Source: Schauerella aestuarii
GTDB lineage: Bacteria; Pseudomonadota; Gammaproteobacteria; Burkholderiales; Burkholderiaceae_B
Direction: 5' to 3'
Assembly: GCF_009866805.1 (NCBI RefSeq)
Contig: NZ_SIZW01000039.1
Span: 791,935 to 855,934 of the forward strand
Length of the DNA stretch: 64,000 bases
The position numbers and the translations under genes were made by a program. The notes beneath the pieces were generated by a model. That model did not search any database. It saw nothing but the letters and a program-made list of their open reading frames with translations, and was not told where the DNA came from. The number at the start of each line of letters is the position of its first letter. Within the stretch, counting starts at the first letter, position 1. Positions 8,187 to 17,940 of the stretch are shown here, piece by piece.

Positions 8187-8752
8187 AGGGTTGGCGGGTA
8201 GCGATTGCAGGCGCGTTATGCCTGATGTTGGCGGCGTGCGTGACGCCAGATCGTATCGGCGGCTCGGGTCGCGCCGATGAGTTCAGCCGGGTAGGGCGCT
8301 TCGCCCTCACCGTGACCGAGCCGGACGGCAAGCAGGATGCGGTGCAAGGCGGTTTCTCCTGGCTCGACGAAGGCGATCGGTACGTGCTGGATCTCACCAA
8401 TCCGCTTGGGTCGACCCAGGCCCGCGTCGAGGGCACGGCGCGCGGCGCGACGCTCACGCGTGCCAATGGCGAGGTGCTACAAGCCGACGATCCCGATGCC
8501 TTGGCCGAAGATGCGCTGGGCAGCCCGGTGCCGGTATCCGGCATGCGCGATTGGCTGCGCGGCCGTACGGCGCGCCAGCCCGCCGCCACGCAATTGCAGA
8601 GCGACGCGCAAAATCGTCCCACATCATTCCAACAGGGCGGCTGGCAAGCCAACCTGTCGCGCTATGACGCGCAAGGCCCGCAACTGCTTGTGCTCGAACG
8701 CCGCGTCGATGGTCGTCGGGTTGTGGTTCGCCTCGTCGTCAACGCGCCCTGA
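8183..8752 (+). CDS. lolB: outer-membrane lipoprotein localisation protein LolB
   Basis: 189 residues with a lipoprotein signal (ALCLMLAAC, Cys19) and a LolB beta-barrel-like domain: RVGRFALTVTEPDGKQDAVQGGFSWLDEGDRYVLDLTNPLGSTQARVEG. LolB takes lipoproteins from LolA in the periplasm and inserts them into the outer membrane. It overlaps the TPR gene (ATGA) and precedes ispE by 84 bases, the standard lolB-ispE-prs neighbourhood of beta- and gammaproteobacteria. Confidence 0.92.
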   Translation: MKGWRVAIAGALCLMLAACVTPDRIGGSGRADEFSRVGRFALTVTEPDGKQDAVQGGFSWLDEGDRYVLDLTNPLGSTQARVEGTARGATLTRANGEVLQADDPDALAEDALGSPVPVSGMRDWLRGRTARQPAATQLQSDAQNRPTSFQQGGWQANLSRYDAQGPQLLVLERRVDGRRVVVRLVVNAP

Positions 8753-8836
8753 TTGCATGGCGGACGGCGTATCGCGCCGGTCTGTTTTTTGTATCGCGCG
8801 CCGCATCCTGCGGCGCGTTTCGTTTGAATTGCACCC

Positions 8837-9778
8837 GTGACGCTCTACGACATCCCGGCGCCAGCCAAAATCAATTTGTTCCTGCATGTGGTGGGCCGTC
8901 GCGCCGACGGCTATCACTTGCTGCAGACCGTCTTCCGTTTCATCGATCTGCAAGACACCTTGCATATCGAGGTGCGCCGCGATGGGCAGATCACGCGCGC
9001 CTACGATCTGCCTGGCGTGGCTGAAAACGACGATCTCTGCGTGCGGGCCGCACGGGCCCTGCAGGCCGCGACCGGCTGCACGCAGGGCGCGCACATCGAC
9101 CTGGTCAAGCGCATCCCGGCAGGGGGCGGGCTGGGGGGCGGATCGAGCGATGCGGCCAGCGTGATGATGGCGCTCAACCGGGCGTGGAACACGGGCTTGT
9201 CGCGCGAAGCCTTGATGGCGCTGGCGTTGCCGCTGGGCGCAGATGTGCCGGTTTTCATCTTCGGGCAGTCGGCATTCGCCGAAGGCGTGGGCGAAAAACT
9301 GACCGCTGTGACGTTGCCCGAACGGGCGTATGTGATCGCGCAACCCGACGCTTCCGTGCCGACAATGTCGGTTTTTAGCGACCCCGATTTGACAAGGGAT
9401 TCGCCGATGATCATAATAGCGGACTTTCTTGCACGGCCCACTTCTGACTTCGGTCGGAATGATCTGGAACCGGTGGTTTGCAAGCGTTTTGAGCCTGTCT
9501 CGAATGCCCTGCGAGCCCTGAAACAGATGGGAGTGGCTGCGCGAATGTCGGGTTCCGGTGCGTGTTTGTTTGCCGAATATCCCTCTTTCGCAACAGCCGT
9601 TTTGGCAGAGCAGGAAATTGCCGCTACAATGCGTGCCGCAAGTCGAGGTTCTGCAATCTCACCTGGCCGGACAAGCGGGAGGGCAAGCACAGATGATGTG
9701 TATGCCGCCGCCCGATTCAGGTTGCTGCAGTCCTGCTCCGGTCTTGACGAGCATCCGTTGCGGTATTGGATTGCTTGA
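8837..9778 (+). CDS. ispE: 4-diphosphocytidyl-2-C-methyl-D-erythritol kinase
   Basis: 313 residues. The GHMP-kinase signature is visible: PAPAKINLFLHVVGRRADGYH at the N-terminus, then RIPAGGGLGGGSSDAAS (about 92-108, ATP loop) and the C-terminal MSGSGACLFA. IspE phosphorylates CDP-ME in the non-mevalonate isoprenoid pathway. The start is GTG at 8837 (reads MTLYDIPAPAK). The C-terminal 50 residues after MSGSGACLFAEYP are poorly conserved and somewhat longer than in E. coli. Followed almost directly by tRNA-Gln. Confidence 0.94.
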   Translation: MTLYDIPAPAKINLFLHVVGRRADGYHLLQTVFRFIDLQDTLHIEVRRDGQITRAYDLPGVAENDDLCVRAARALQAATGCTQGAHIDLVKRIPAGGGLGGGSSDAASVMMALNRAWNTGLSREALMALALPLGADVPVFIFGQSAFAEGVGEKLTAVTLPERAYVIAQPDASVPTMSVFSDPDLTRDSPMIIIADFLARPTSDFGRNDLEPVVCKRFEPVSNALRALKQMGVAARMSGSGACLFAEYPSFATAVLAEQEIAATMRAASRGSAISPGRTSGRASTDDVYAAARFRLLQSCSGLDEHPLRYWIA

Positions 9779-9782
9779 TTGT

Positions 9783-9856
9783 TGGGGAGTCGCCAAGTTG
9801 GTTAAGGCTCTGGATTTTGATTCCAGCATGCGAAGGTTCGAATCCTTCCTCCCCAG
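9783..9856 (+). tRNA. tRNA-Gln (anticodon TTG)
   Basis: A complete cloverleaf. Acceptor TGGGGAG (9783-9789) pairs with CTCCCCA (9849-9855), the anticodon stem CTGGA/TCCAG flanks loop TTTTGAT with anticodon TTG at 9817-9819, and the T arm contains GGTTCGAATCC. The discriminator is G9856 and the genomic sequence continues CCC, so the terminal CCA is not encoded. It lies five bases after ispE and before a strong terminator. Confidence 0.97.
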
Positions 9857-9876
9857 CCCGAATTCATAAAAATATT

Positions 9877-9932
9877 AAAAAAAGCTGTTGAACATGCCCG
9901 TCTGATACTGGCCCGGTTCAGCAGCTTTTTTT
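9877..9932 (+). terminator. intrinsic terminator after tRNA-Gln
   Basis: AAAAAGCTGTTGAAC pairs with GTTCAGCAGCTTTTT (one bulge) followed by a run of T, closing the lolB-ispE-tRNA unit before prs. Confidence 0.85.
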
Positions 9933-9996
9933 GTTGGTACGTATTAAATCCGGCGTCTCTCGCGCCGCGCCTTTTCACTCGACAGCAGCACCGCTC

Positions 9997-10947
9997 ATGC
10001 CAAACGACAGCTTCATGATTTTCACCGGGACGGCCAATACACGTTTGGCCGTCGACGTGGTCAACCATCTGGACATGTCCTTGGGCAAGATGACGGTCGG
10101 CCGTTTTTCGGACGGCGAAGTCATGGTCGAGATCAATGAGAACGTGCGCGGCAAAGACGTGTTCGTGCTGCAGCCCACCTGTGCGCCTACCAACGACAAC
10201 CTGATGGAAGTCATGGTGATGGTCGATGCCTTGCGCCGGGCTTCGGCCGGCCGCATCACCGCCGCCATTCCCTACTTCGGTTATGCGCGTCAGGATCGCC
10301 GCCCGCGTTCGGCGCGGGTGTCGATTTCGGCCAAGGTCGTGGCCAACATGCTGCAGGTCGCCGGCGTCGATCGCGTGCTCACAATGGATCTGCACGCCGA
10401 TCAGATCCAGGGCTTTTTCGACATTCCGGTCGACAACATCTACGCCGGTCCGATTTTGCTGGGCGACATCTGGCGCCGCAATTTCTCGAATCTCGTGGTG
10501 GTGTCGCCCGATATCGGCGGCGTGGTGCGTGCCCGGGCATTGGCCAAGCAGCTCGAGGCCGACCTGGCCATCATCGACAAGCGTCGTCCGCGTGCCAATG
10601 TGTCGGAAGTGATGAACATCATCGGCGAGATCGACGGCCGCACGTGCCTGATCATGGATGACATGGTCGACACGGCCGGTACGCTGTGCAAGGCTGCCCA
10701 GGCGCTCAAGGAGCGCGGCGCCGGCGCCGTGTACGCATATTGCACGCACCCCGTGTTGTCGGGTGGCGCGGTCGACCGCATTGCGGCATCGGAACTCGAC
10801 GAACTCGTCGTTACTGATTCCATTCCGTTGTCGGACCAGGCTGCCCAGTGCGGCAAGATCCGCCAATTGTCGTGCGCGGCATTGCTGGGCGAGACCATTC
10901 TGCGTATCTCGAACGCCGAGTCGGTCAGCTCGCTGTTCGTCGACTAA
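9997..10947 (+). CDS. prs: ribose-phosphate pyrophosphokinase
   Basis: 316 residues, the class I PRPP synthase length. Motifs: [52 protein letters not shown] (ATP/flexible loop), [20 protein letters not shown] and the PRPP loop [14 protein letters not shown]. It makes PRPP from ribose 5-phosphate and ATP for nucleotide, His and Trp synthesis. The ATG at 9997 gives the conserved N-terminus; an in-frame start 22 codons earlier lies on the terminator and is not credible. Confidence 0.97.
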   Translation: MPNDSFMIFTGTANTRLAVDVVNHLDMSLGKMTVGRFSDGEVMVEINENVRGKDVFVLQPTCAPTNDNLMEVMVMVDALRRASAGRITAAIPYFGYARQDRRPRSARVSISAKVVANMLQVAGVDRVLTMDLHADQIQGFFDIPVDNIYAGPILLGDIWRRNFSNLVVVSPDIGGVVRARALAKQLEADLAIIDKRRPRANVSEVMNIIGEIDGRTCLIMDDMVDTAGTLCKAAQALKERGAGAVYAYCTHPVLSGGAVDRIAASELDELVVTDSIPLSDQAAQCGKIRQLSCAALLGETILRISNAESVSSLFVD

Positions 10948-10967
10948 GTAAAGCTTTCAGAATTGCG

Positions 10968-11022
10968 CGTGCCGCTGGTCGCGGCGGCACGTTCAGATGA
11001 CGGCGGGCATGTTGCCCGCCGT
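10968..11022 (+). promoter_or_regulatory. two stem-loops in the rplY leader
   Basis: CGTGCCGC/GCGGCACG (10968-10991) and ACGGCGGGCA-TGT-TGCCCGCCGT (11000-11022) form two consecutive strong hairpins between prs and rplY. Neither has a T-run, so they are not obvious terminators. A ribosomal-protein leader (L25 autocontrol) or mRNA-stability structure is possible. Confidence 0.35.
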
Positions 11023-11070
11023 GTCGCTAATCGGACGCCAGATCACGGTGTCCACTGTTTGGAGTTATCC

Positions 11071-11703
11071 ATGAAATTCAATGCCACTACGCGTAGCGTA
11101 CAGGGATCGAGTGCGAGCCGCCGCCTGCGCCACGCTGGCCGCGTTCCCGCCATCGTTTACGGTGGAACGAGCGAGCCCAAGAACATCGAACTCGATCACA
11201 ATGAAATTTTCCACGCCCTGCGCAAGGAACAATTCCATTCGTCGATCCTGGAAATGCAACTGGAAGGCAAGAGCGAGCAGGTTCTGCTGCGTTCGGTCCA
11301 ATGGCACGCCTATCGCCAATTGGTCCTGCACGTTGACTTCCAACGCGTCGATGCCAAGTCCGCTCTGCACACCAAGGTGCCCCTGCACTTCATCAACGAA
11401 GAATCGTCGCCGGCCGTCAAGCTCAACGCTGCTGTCGTGACGCACATCGTGACCGAACTGGAAATTTCTTGCTTGCCCAAGAACCTGCCCCCGTTCATCG
11501 AAGTGGACCTGGGCAACCTGTTGGTTGGCGAACCCCTGCACCTCTCGCACATCAAGCTGCCGAACGGCGTGACGTACGTCCCCCACGGCGCTGAAACCGA
11601 CCCGATCCTGGCCTCGGCCAACGTGAAGGGTCCGCAAGAGATCGAAGAAGACGAAGCCGCTCCGGCTCAAGGCGACGACGCGCCCGACGCGCCGCAGGCC
11701 TGA
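11071..11703 (+). CDS. rplY: 50S ribosomal protein L25 (CTC/TL5 long form)
   Basis: 210 residues. It has the 5S-rRNA-binding L25 domain ([32 protein letters not shown]) followed by the C-terminal TL5/CTC beta domain ([35 protein letters not shown]) and an acidic tail ([21 protein letters not shown]). The ATG at 11071 follows GGAG. It sits between prs and pth, the standard proteobacterial order. The long form is also described as general stress protein CTC in other bacteria. Confidence 0.96.
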   Translation: MKFNATTRSVQGSSASRRLRHAGRVPAIVYGGTSEPKNIELDHNEIFHALRKEQFHSSILEMQLEGKSEQVLLRSVQWHAYRQLVLHVDFQRVDAKSALHTKVPLHFINEESSPAVKLNAAVVTHIVTELEISCLPKNLPPFIEVDLGNLLVGEPLHLSHIKLPNGVTYVPHGAETDPILASANVKGPQEIEEDEAAPAQGDDAPDAPQA

Positions 11704-11740
11704 TAGACGCGATCCCCACCTTAAACTGGCGGATCGAACG

Positions 11741-11783
11741 AACCCTGCGCGTGCGCGATTCGCATGCGCAGGGTTCTTTTTTT
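11741..11783 (+). terminator. intrinsic terminator between rplY and pth
   Basis: AACCCTGCGC (11741-11750) pairs with GCGCAGGGTT (11766-11775), followed by CTTTTTTT. Confidence 0.85.
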
Positions 11784-11807
11784 GAGGTTTCAGGACAAGG
11801 GTTCAGC

Positions 11808-12404
11808 ATGTCGACACCGATACGACTCATCGTCGGACTAGGCAATCCTGGTGCGGAATATGAGACCACGCGGCATAACGCCGGCTTCTGGCTCGCCGAC
11901 CACGTGGCCGACGATCTGAAGGCGTCGTTTACCGTCGAGAAAGCATTCTCCGGTGCGGTGGCCAAGGCGCGCGTCGACGGCGACAACGTATTGCTGCTCA
12001 AACCCATGACGTATATGAATCGCTCCGGCCTGGCCGTGGGCGCGTTGGCCCGCTTTTACAAGCTCGTGCCCGAACAGGTGCTGGTGCTGCACGACGAACT
12101 CGATCTGCTGCCGGGCCAAGTCAAGATGAAGCAGGGCGGCGGTCATGCCGGTCACAATGGCCTGAAGGATATCCAGGCGGCGCTCGGCAGCCCCGATTTC
12201 TGGCGCTTGCGCTTGGGCATCGGTCATCCGCGCACGTTGAACCTGGCGCAGCAAGTGGCTGATTTCGTCCTGCATCCGCCGCGGCGTGAAGAACAGGCGG
12301 AAATCGATCGCGTGATCGATCGGTGCCGCGCCGTGATGACCTGGTTCTTGCTGGGCGATTTTGCCCGGGCATCACGGCAGTTGGCCGACGGCGGCGTGAA
12401 GTGA
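11808..12404 (+). CDS. pth: peptidyl-tRNA hydrolase
   Basis: 198 residues. Signature [24 protein letters not shown] (catalytic His at the TRHNAG motif), [38 protein letters not shown] and the C-terminal [14 protein letters not shown] LRLGIGHP. It recycles peptidyl-tRNA that drops off ribosomes. The ATG at 11808 is chosen because the conserved strand starts five residues later; upstream in-frame codons overlap the terminator. Overlaps the next gene by four bases. Confidence 0.97.
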   Translation: MSTPIRLIVGLGNPGAEYETTRHNAGFWLADHVADDLKASFTVEKAFSGAVAKARVDGDNVLLLKPMTYMNRSGLAVGALARFYKLVPEQVLVLHDELDLLPGQVKMKQGGGHAGHNGLKDIQAALGSPDFWRLRLGIGHPRTLNLAQQVADFVLHPPRREEQAEIDRVIDRCRAVMTWFLLGDFARASRQLADGGVK

Positions 12405-13213
12405 ATACGCCGGGCGAATCGGTGCAGCCGACGGCACCCGAGCGGCCGCCTTCAAGGCCGCTGGGCGCGCGTTTTCGCGACGACGTGGTCGATCTGTGGC
12501 GTTTCATTCGCAAGCCGTCGCTCGGCCCGCGGCGGCCGGGCCGTCATGCGGGCTCGATCGGCGTGGCCGATGCGGTGTCGGGATTGGCGTGGCGCCGCTT
12601 GCTGGCCTGGGCGGCCGTGCTGTGGCTGTTGAACGCGGGCGTGTTGGGCCCCCTGGCCGTGCAGGCCGCATCGGCCGGCGGCAGCACCCACCGCCTGGAT
12701 ATGAACAATATTCCCTGGTTCACCGGCTTCCTGTGGGCACCGCTCGTCGAGGAACTCACGTTCCGCTACGGCCTGCGGCGGCCGCTGCAGGCGTTATGGC
12801 TGCTGCCGATTGCGGCGTTTGCCATGGTGAAAGGTCCGCAGACCTGGGCCGTGTGGATGATGGCGATCGCCATCCTCGTGGCATTCTGGACGCTGCGGGA
12901 AGGGCCTGTGCGCCGCGTGCGGGTGCATGGCTGGCGACGGCTGTACCGAAAGCATTTTGGCTGGGTGTTTTACGGCGCTTCGCTCGGGTTTGCTGCCTTG
13001 CACCTCGCGAACTTCAAGCTGGGCGCGATTGCCTGGTGGATGATGCCCGTACTGGTGCTGCCGCAGTTTGCGGCCGGCGTGGTGATGGGCTGGGTGCGGA
13101 TGCGACGCGGTATCGGCGCCTCGATCGTGCTGCACGCCCTCTATAACGGCGGGCCATTGTTGTTGCTGTTCCTGGCGATGCAGGTCGTCTCGCCAGAAGC
13201 GTTGGGCGGCTAG
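12401..13213 (+). CDS. CPBP-family intramembrane glutamic endopeptidase
   Basis: 270 residues from a GTG that overlaps the pth stop codon. After a basic cytoplasmic N-terminus there are several membrane segments. The CPBP/CAAX motifs are present: [11 protein letters not shown] (motif 1, EExxxR), FAALHLANF (motif 2 His) and [11 protein letters not shown] (motif 3, His/Asn). Such proteins cleave or process membrane substrates; the substrate here is unknown. The overlap with pth suggests translational coupling. Confidence 0.82.
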   Translation: MNTPGESVQPTAPERPPSRPLGARFRDDVVDLWRFIRKPSLGPRRPGRHAGSIGVADAVSGLAWRRLLAWAAVLWLLNAGVLGPLAVQAASAGGSTHRLDMNNIPWFTGFLWAPLVEELTFRYGLRRPLQALWLLPIAAFAMVKGPQTWAVWMMAIAILVAFWTLREGPVRRVRVHGWRRLYRKHFGWVFYGASLGFAALHLANFKLGAIAWWMMPVLVLPQFAAGVVMGWVRMRRGIGASIVLHALYNGGPLLLLFLAMQVVSPEALGG

Positions 13214-13248
13214 GGCATCGCGCCCGAGGTCGCTCGAATCTCATTCGC

Positions 13249-13267
13249 CGGTGCAGGCGTTAAACTG
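13249..13267 (+). promoter_or_regulatory. promoter-region element shared with the thioesterase gene
   Basis: CGGTGCAGGCGTTAAACTG lies 34 bases upstream of ychF and recurs with one difference at 14431-14449, upstream of the next gene. TAAACT could be a -10 element. Confidence 0.4.
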
Positions 13268-13301
13268 CCCGGCTCAATCTTTATCTCGATGGATTTTTCT
13301 C

Positions 13302-14393
13302 ATGGCATTGCAATGCGGCATCGTCGGTCTTCCCAACGTCGGTAAATCGACGCTTTTCAACGCGCTTACGCGTGCGGGCATTCCGGCGGAAAACTATCCG
13401 TTCTGCACGATCGAGCCCAACGTGGGCGTGGTCGAGGTGCCCGATCCCCGTTTGGCCAAGCTGGCGGAAATCGTCAACCCCGAGCGCATCCTGTCGGCCA
13501 CGGTCGAATTCGTGGACATCGCCGGCCTGGTGGCGGGCGCCAGCAAGGGTGAGGGCCTGGGCAACCAGTTCCTGGCCCACATCCGCGAAACGGACGCCAT
13601 CGTCAACGTGGTGCGCTGCTTCGAAGACGGCAACGTGATTCACGTGGCCGGCCGCGTGGATCCGATTGCGGACATCGAAGTCATCGAAACCGAACTGGCA
13701 CTGGCCGACATGCAGACGGCCGAAAAGGCCCTGCATCGCTTCTCGAAGACTGCGCGCTCGGGCGACAAGGATGCCCAGCGTTTGGTGACGGTGATCGAGA
13801 AATGCATCAAGCAACTCGACGAAGCCAAGCCGATCCGCGCCTTGGGATTGACCAAGGAAGAGCTCGCCGATATCGCCCAGCTCTGCTTCATCACCGCCAA
13901 GCCCGCCATGTATGTGGGTAACGTGAGCGATGACGGCTTCAAGGATAATCCGCTCCTGGATCGCCTGACCGAATTCGCCAAGTCGCGCGGCGCGCCTGTG
14001 GTGGCTATTTGTGCCGCTATCGAGTCGGAGATCGTGGACCTGGGTGAAGAAGACCGCGTCGCGTTCCTTTCCGACATGGGCATGGAAGAGCCGGGCCTGA
14101 ACCGACTGATCCGCGCCGCATTCAAGCTGCTCGGCCTGCAAACCTACTTCACCGCTGGCGTGAAGGAAGTGCGCGCCTGGACCGTGCCGATCGGCGCCAC
14201 CGGCCCGCAGGCCGCCGGCGTGATCCATACCGACTTCGAGCGCGGGTACATCCGCGCGCAAACGATCGCGTATGAGGATTTCATCGCGTTCAAGGGCGAG
14301 CAGGGCGCCAAGGAAGCCGGCAAGATGCGCGCCGAAGGCAAGGAATACATCGTCAAGGACGGCGATGTGATGAACTTCCTGTTCAACGTTTAA
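13302..14393 (+). CDS. ychF: ribosome-associated ATPase/GTPase YchF (OLA1 family)
   Basis: 363 residues, full length. Motifs: [15 protein letters not shown] (P-loop, about 8-22), [12 protein letters not shown] (switch I), [20 protein letters not shown] (G3) and the C-terminal TGS domain ending [41 protein letters not shown]. YchF proteins bind ATP rather than GTP and act in translation and oxidative-stress responses. The ATG at 13302 starts the conserved [14 protein letters not shown]. pth-ychF adjacency is conserved in proteobacteria. Confidence 0.96.
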   Translation: MALQCGIVGLPNVGKSTLFNALTRAGIPAENYPFCTIEPNVGVVEVPDPRLAKLAEIVNPERILSATVEFVDIAGLVAGASKGEGLGNQFLAHIRETDAIVNVVRCFEDGNVIHVAGRVDPIADIEVIETELALADMQTAEKALHRFSKTARSGDKDAQRLVTVIEKCIKQLDEAKPIRALGLTKEELADIAQLCFITAKPAMYVGNVSDDGFKDNPLLDRLTEFAKSRGAPVVAICAAIESEIVDLGEEDRVAFLSDMGMEEPGLNRLIRAAFKLLGLQTYFTAGVKEVRAWTVPIGATGPQAAGVIHTDFERGYIRAQTIAYEDFIAFKGEQGAKEAGKMRAEGKEYIVKDGDVMNFLFNV

Positions 14394-14430
14394 GGTTAGG
14401 CGTTCAGGGCCGTCGCCTGGGTAATGGCGG

Positions 14431-14449
14431 CGGTGCAGGCGATAAACTG
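14431..14449 (+). promoter_or_regulatory. second copy of the ychF promoter-region element
   Basis: CGGTGCAGGCGATAAACTG matches 18 of 19 positions of 13249-13267 and lies 29 bases before the thioesterase start. Confidence 0.4.
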
Positions 14450-14478
14450 TGTCTTCCACCATCACCAGGATGAGACGC

Positions 14479-14892
14479 ATGCTTCGCCCCGATATCACCC
14501 TCGAGTATCTGAACGCCCGTTCCGCGGATCGTCTGCCCGGGCATTACGGCTTCGAGGTCACCGCGTTCGACGAAGGACGTCTGGAGGCGCAGATCGAGCT
14601 TCAGCCCTGGATGATGGCGCCTAACGGGTTTCTGCATGCCGCCACGGTCATTCTCCTGGCCGACACCAGCGCAGGATATGCCACCATCGCCCATTTGCCG
14701 GAAGGCGCCAAGAACTTCACCACCATCGAGTTGAAAAGTAACTTCCTGGGTACGGCGAAAGGCGGTGTGCTTCGGGCCGAAGCGGTGGCCGAGCATCTGG
14801 GACGCAATACCCAGGTCTGGTCCGCGGCAGTGTTCAACGATCAAGGCAAGAAGACGGCGCTCTTTCGTTGCACGCAGATGGTGCTTTGGTAA
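14479..14892 (+). CDS. PaaI-family hotdog thioesterase
   Basis: 137 residues, hotdog-fold length. WMMAPNGFLHAATVILLADTSAGYAT carries the PaaI-type catalytic region (N-G-x-x-H...D), and NFTTIELKSNFLGTAKGGVLRAEA and RNTQVWSAAVFNDQGKKTALFRCTQMVL complete the fold. It probably hydrolyses an acyl-CoA thioester. I prefer the ATG at 14479 because AGGA lies eight bases upstream; an ATG nine bases earlier lacks a ribosome site. It may be expressed from its own promoter-like element. Confidence 0.85.
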   Translation: MLRPDITLEYLNARSADRLPGHYGFEVTAFDEGRLEAQIELQPWMMAPNGFLHAATVILLADTSAGYATIAHLPEGAKNFTTIELKSNFLGTAKGGVLRAEAVAEHLGRNTQVWSAAVFNDQGKKTALFRCTQMVLW

Positions 14893-15180
14893 TAGGCTAG
14901 CGCTCAGCGGCGCATTGTGCGGAACCGTTTGCGGCGGTGTGGGTCGAACCCATAACCTGACGTCATTTGCTTTCAACGGCGTTGCGCCACATTGCGGTAC
15001 AAATTAGTCACTTCCAATGCCGGGGCTGGCGCAAACCGACCCCCTCAATTTGATACGATAGGCCCTTCGCAGCGGCTTGCAGGCGCGCGCACGTAATGTG
15101 CGGCCCGGGCACCGCTCCTTAGGCGCCTCTGTTCTGCGCCGCTCCCGCACAATACTGATCGAGGTACCCACGAGGCAACG

Positions 15181-17940
15181 ATGAAGACGTGGATCAAGCG
15201 AATACTGATAGGCCTTGTGGTTCTGATGTTGGTGTCGATCGTGGGCCTGGCAATATTCCTCCTCACGTTCGATCCCAACGCATACAAGTACAAGCTCGAA
15301 GAGCTCATACAAACGCGCTATCAGCGCACGTTGGCGATCGAAGGCGACATCGAGTTGTCGCTCTTCCCGCGCCTGGGATTGTCGTTGCAGGACGTGTCGC
15401 TGTCGGAAGTGAATAGCGACGAGACGTTCGCCTCGGTCGAGAGCGCTCGCCTTGCCGTGGCGATCTGGCCGCTGCTGTCCGACAATCTCGTGGTCGATCA
15501 CGTGGCGGTCACGGGTTTCAAGGCCCGGGTGATTCGCGACAAAACCGGGCAATTCAATTTCAGTAATCTGGTGGGTGCCGACAATCACATGTCGCAGTCC
15601 GCTTCCGCCGACGCGCCGCGCGACCAGAACTCCGGTTTTCAGATCGATATCGCCGGCATGGATTTGCAGCAGGGCGATCTGGTGCTGCAGGATCAGATTA
15701 CTGGCCGCGCGATCACGATCAATCGGCTTAACGCGAGCACCGGCCGCATCACCTTCAATCAGCCGTTCAACGTGAATTTGAATGCGCACCTCGAAGGCGG
15801 CAATCCGCGCATGGATGCCAATCTGACGGGGCAGGGCATGTTGATGCTCAACCCGGCCGCGAAGGAATATTCCGCGCAGAAGCTCGATATGCGGATTACC
15901 GGCCAATTGCCCGACGCGCAGGCCACCAGCCTGATCGCGCGCGGCAACGTGGCCTTCAATGGTCAAACGTCGTCGCTCAATGTGGCGGGCCTCGAATTGC
16001 TGTTCCAGGGCGATGTGACGCGCCCGGATCTGGCGATGAAGGGCGTGGACGCCAGCGTCTCGATTCCTCGTCTGGTGGCCGATCCATTCAAGCGCAGGCT
16101 GCAGATCGATCGTCTGGCAGTGCGCGCGCGCGGCGCGATGGAACGTGGGCCGTTCGAGCTCGCGCTGGATGCACCGTCGTTGAATATTTCGCCCGAGAAG
16201 GCGGCTGGTGATGCGCTTACCGGCCGGCTGCGTCTCGATGGCCCGAGTGGCATCGATACGAACTTCGGCCTCACGGGCATCAGCGGCAATGCCGCCGAGC
16301 TCGACATCCAGGAAGCCAAGCTCAACGGCACACTCAAACAGAACGACCGATTGGTGAAGTTTGCGTTTACTTCCCCGGTGTCGCTGGGCTTGTCGGAACG
16401 CACGGCCAGTATGCCGGCGCTGCGTGGCGACGTGAACATTACCGATCCTGGTCTGCCCAAGGGCAATTTGCAGATCCCGGTGATCGGCAGCCTGAGCGCC
16501 GATCTGGTCAAGGATCAGGCTGCGGCCAAGATCAATGCCGTGCTTGAAGGCGGTAAGTTCGATCTGACGGCGGACGTCGCCCGATTGTCCGATGCGCCGC
16601 GTCTGGCGTTTTCACTGGCCGTGGATGTGCTGGATCTGGACAAGCTCGTACCGCCGGCCGCCGCCGCTGCTTCGACGGCCAAGCCTGCGCCTGCCGCCGC
16701 ACCGGCAGCAACGCCTGCGCCGGCACCTGCGGCTGCTGCGCCGTCCGCACCTGCTGCCGCGCCCGCGCCGGCTGCTGCGCCAACGGCCGCGCCCGATGCG
16801 GCCACTGCAGCCAATGCGCCCGCGGCGGCAAATGGCGCAGCGTCTACGGCCGGTGCCAAGCCCGCTGCAGCGGCCCCAGCGCAAGCGTCCACATCGGCTC
16901 CGGCGTCCACGTCGGCTGCTGCGCCGGCAGCACCTTCTTCGCCTGCGCCTGCCACATCGACCCCTGCGCCCACACCCGCGCCAACACCGACCCCCGCGCC
17001 GACGAGCACACCGGCTCCGGCAGCGCCGCCCGTCGACGACACGATCGACCTGCGCGCCTTGGTGGGCCCCACGGCGAGCGGTAGCATCAAGGTGGGCAAG
17101 CTTGTGGTACGTGGGATGAAGGCCGACGACGTCAGTGCCGACATCAAGCTGGAAAAGGGCAAACTCGATATCAGCACGCTTGCCGCCACGCTTTACGAAG
17201 GCAAACTCGCCGGCGTCGTGTCGGTGAATGCCTCTGAAAACAACAAGGTTGCGGCAAAGCTCTCGCTCGCCGGCATCTCGATCGAGCCGCTGCTCAACGA
17301 CCTCACCCGCCGCACGTCATTAAGCGGCAAGGGTTCGGTCGTGTTGGACCTCACTACGTCGGGCGCCAATACCTACGCGATGACCAACAATCTGGCCGGT
17401 ACGTTGCAGGCACGCTTGCGCGATGGCGCGGTCAAGGGCATCAACATCGCGCAAACGCTGCGTGAACTGAAGCGCGTCGTCACGGGCGAGGTTTCGCCAA
17501 CAGTGGGCGTGGCCACCGGCGATGCCCAGCAAACCGACTTCACTGCACTGGATGCCGACGTTCAGTTCGACCGCGGCATCGGCACGGTCAAAAACCTCAA
17601 TTTGTCGTCGCCGTTGCTGCGCATCTCGCAAGGCAGTCCTGCGACCTTCAATCTGGTCACACGCGTGGTCGATTTCGTGGCCCTGATTCGTGTGGTCAAT
17701 ACGCTCACGGGGCAGGACGGAGAAGGGCTGGAAGAATTGCGCAACGTGACGGTGCCGATCCATGTGGCCGGGCCGTTCGAAAAGCCGCTGTTTGCCGTGC
17801 AATGGCGGGGCGCTGCCGAAGAATTGCTCAAAGGCCGTGCCGAAGACAAGTTGCGCGAAGTGATCGAGAAGAACACCGGCGCATCGCCCGAGGCCGCCAA
17901 GGAGATCGGCAATGCGCTCAAGGGACTGCTGAAGCGATGA
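15181..17940 (+). CDS. AsmA-family protein with a long Pro/Ala linker
   Basis: 919 residues. A signal anchor (ILIGLVVLMLVSIVGLAIFLLTF) is followed by the AsmA N-terminal signature DPNAYKYKLEELIQTRYQRTLAIEGDIELSLFPRLGLSLQDVSL, a repeated beta region and a conserved C-terminal AsmA_2 part (SLSGKGSVVLDLTTSGANTYAMTNNLAGTLQARLRDGAVKGINIAQTLRELK). Between them, about residues 493-620, lies a low-complexity run of Pro, Ala, Ser and Thr. AsmA-like proteins form periplasm-spanning grooves implicated in phospholipid transport and outer-membrane homeostasis. The gene overlaps the small MOSC_N gene. The 288-base region upstream shows no further gene or convincing promoter. Confidence 0.9.
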   Translation: MKTWIKRILIGLVVLMLVSIVGLAIFLLTFDPNAYKYKLEELIQTRYQRTLAIEGDIELSLFPRLGLSLQDVSLSEVNSDETFASVESARLAVAIWPLLSDNLVVDHVAVTGFKARVIRDKTGQFNFSNLVGADNHMSQSASADAPRDQNSGFQIDIAGMDLQQGDLVLQDQITGRAITINRLNASTGRITFNQPFNVNLNAHLEGGNPRMDANLTGQGMLMLNPAAKEYSAQKLDMRITGQLPDAQATSLIARGNVAFNGQTSSLNVAGLELLFQGDVTRPDLAMKGVDASVSIPRLVADPFKRRLQIDRLAVRARGAMERGPFELALDAPSLNISPEKAAGDALTGRLRLDGPSGIDTNFGLTGISGNAAELDIQEAKLNGTLKQNDRLVKFAFTSPVSLGLSERTASMPALRGDVNITDPGLPKGNLQIPVIGSLSADLVKDQAAAKINAVLEGGKFDLTADVARLSDAPRLAFSLAVDVLDLDKLVPPAAAAASTAKPAPAAAPAATPAPAPAAAAPSAPAAAPAPAAAPTAAPDAATAANAPAAANGAASTAGAKPAAAAPAQASTSAPASTSAAAPAAPSSPAPATSTPAPTPAPTPTPAPTSTPAPAAPPVDDTIDLRALVGPTASGSIKVGKLVVRGMKADDVSADIKLEKGKLDISTLAATLYEGKLAGVVSVNASENNKVAAKLSLAGISIEPLLNDLTRRTSLSGKGSVVLDLTTSGANTYAMTNNLAGTLQARLRDGAVKGINIAQTLRELKRVVTGEVSPTVGVATGDAQQTDFTALDADVQFDRGIGTVKNLNLSSPLLRISQGSPATFNLVTRVVDFVALIRVVNTLTGQDGEGLEELRNVTVPIHVAGPFEKPLFAVQWRGAAEELLKGRAEDKLREVIEKNTGASPEAAKEIGNALKGLLKR

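Noticed and set aside
9931..9996. Longer N-terminus for prs
   Set aside because: The extra codons overlap the tRNA-Gln terminator and precede the conserved PRPP synthase start.
10963..11070. Longer N-terminus for rplY
   Set aside because: It would run through two hairpins; the ATG at 11071 has GGAG and starts the conserved L25 domain.
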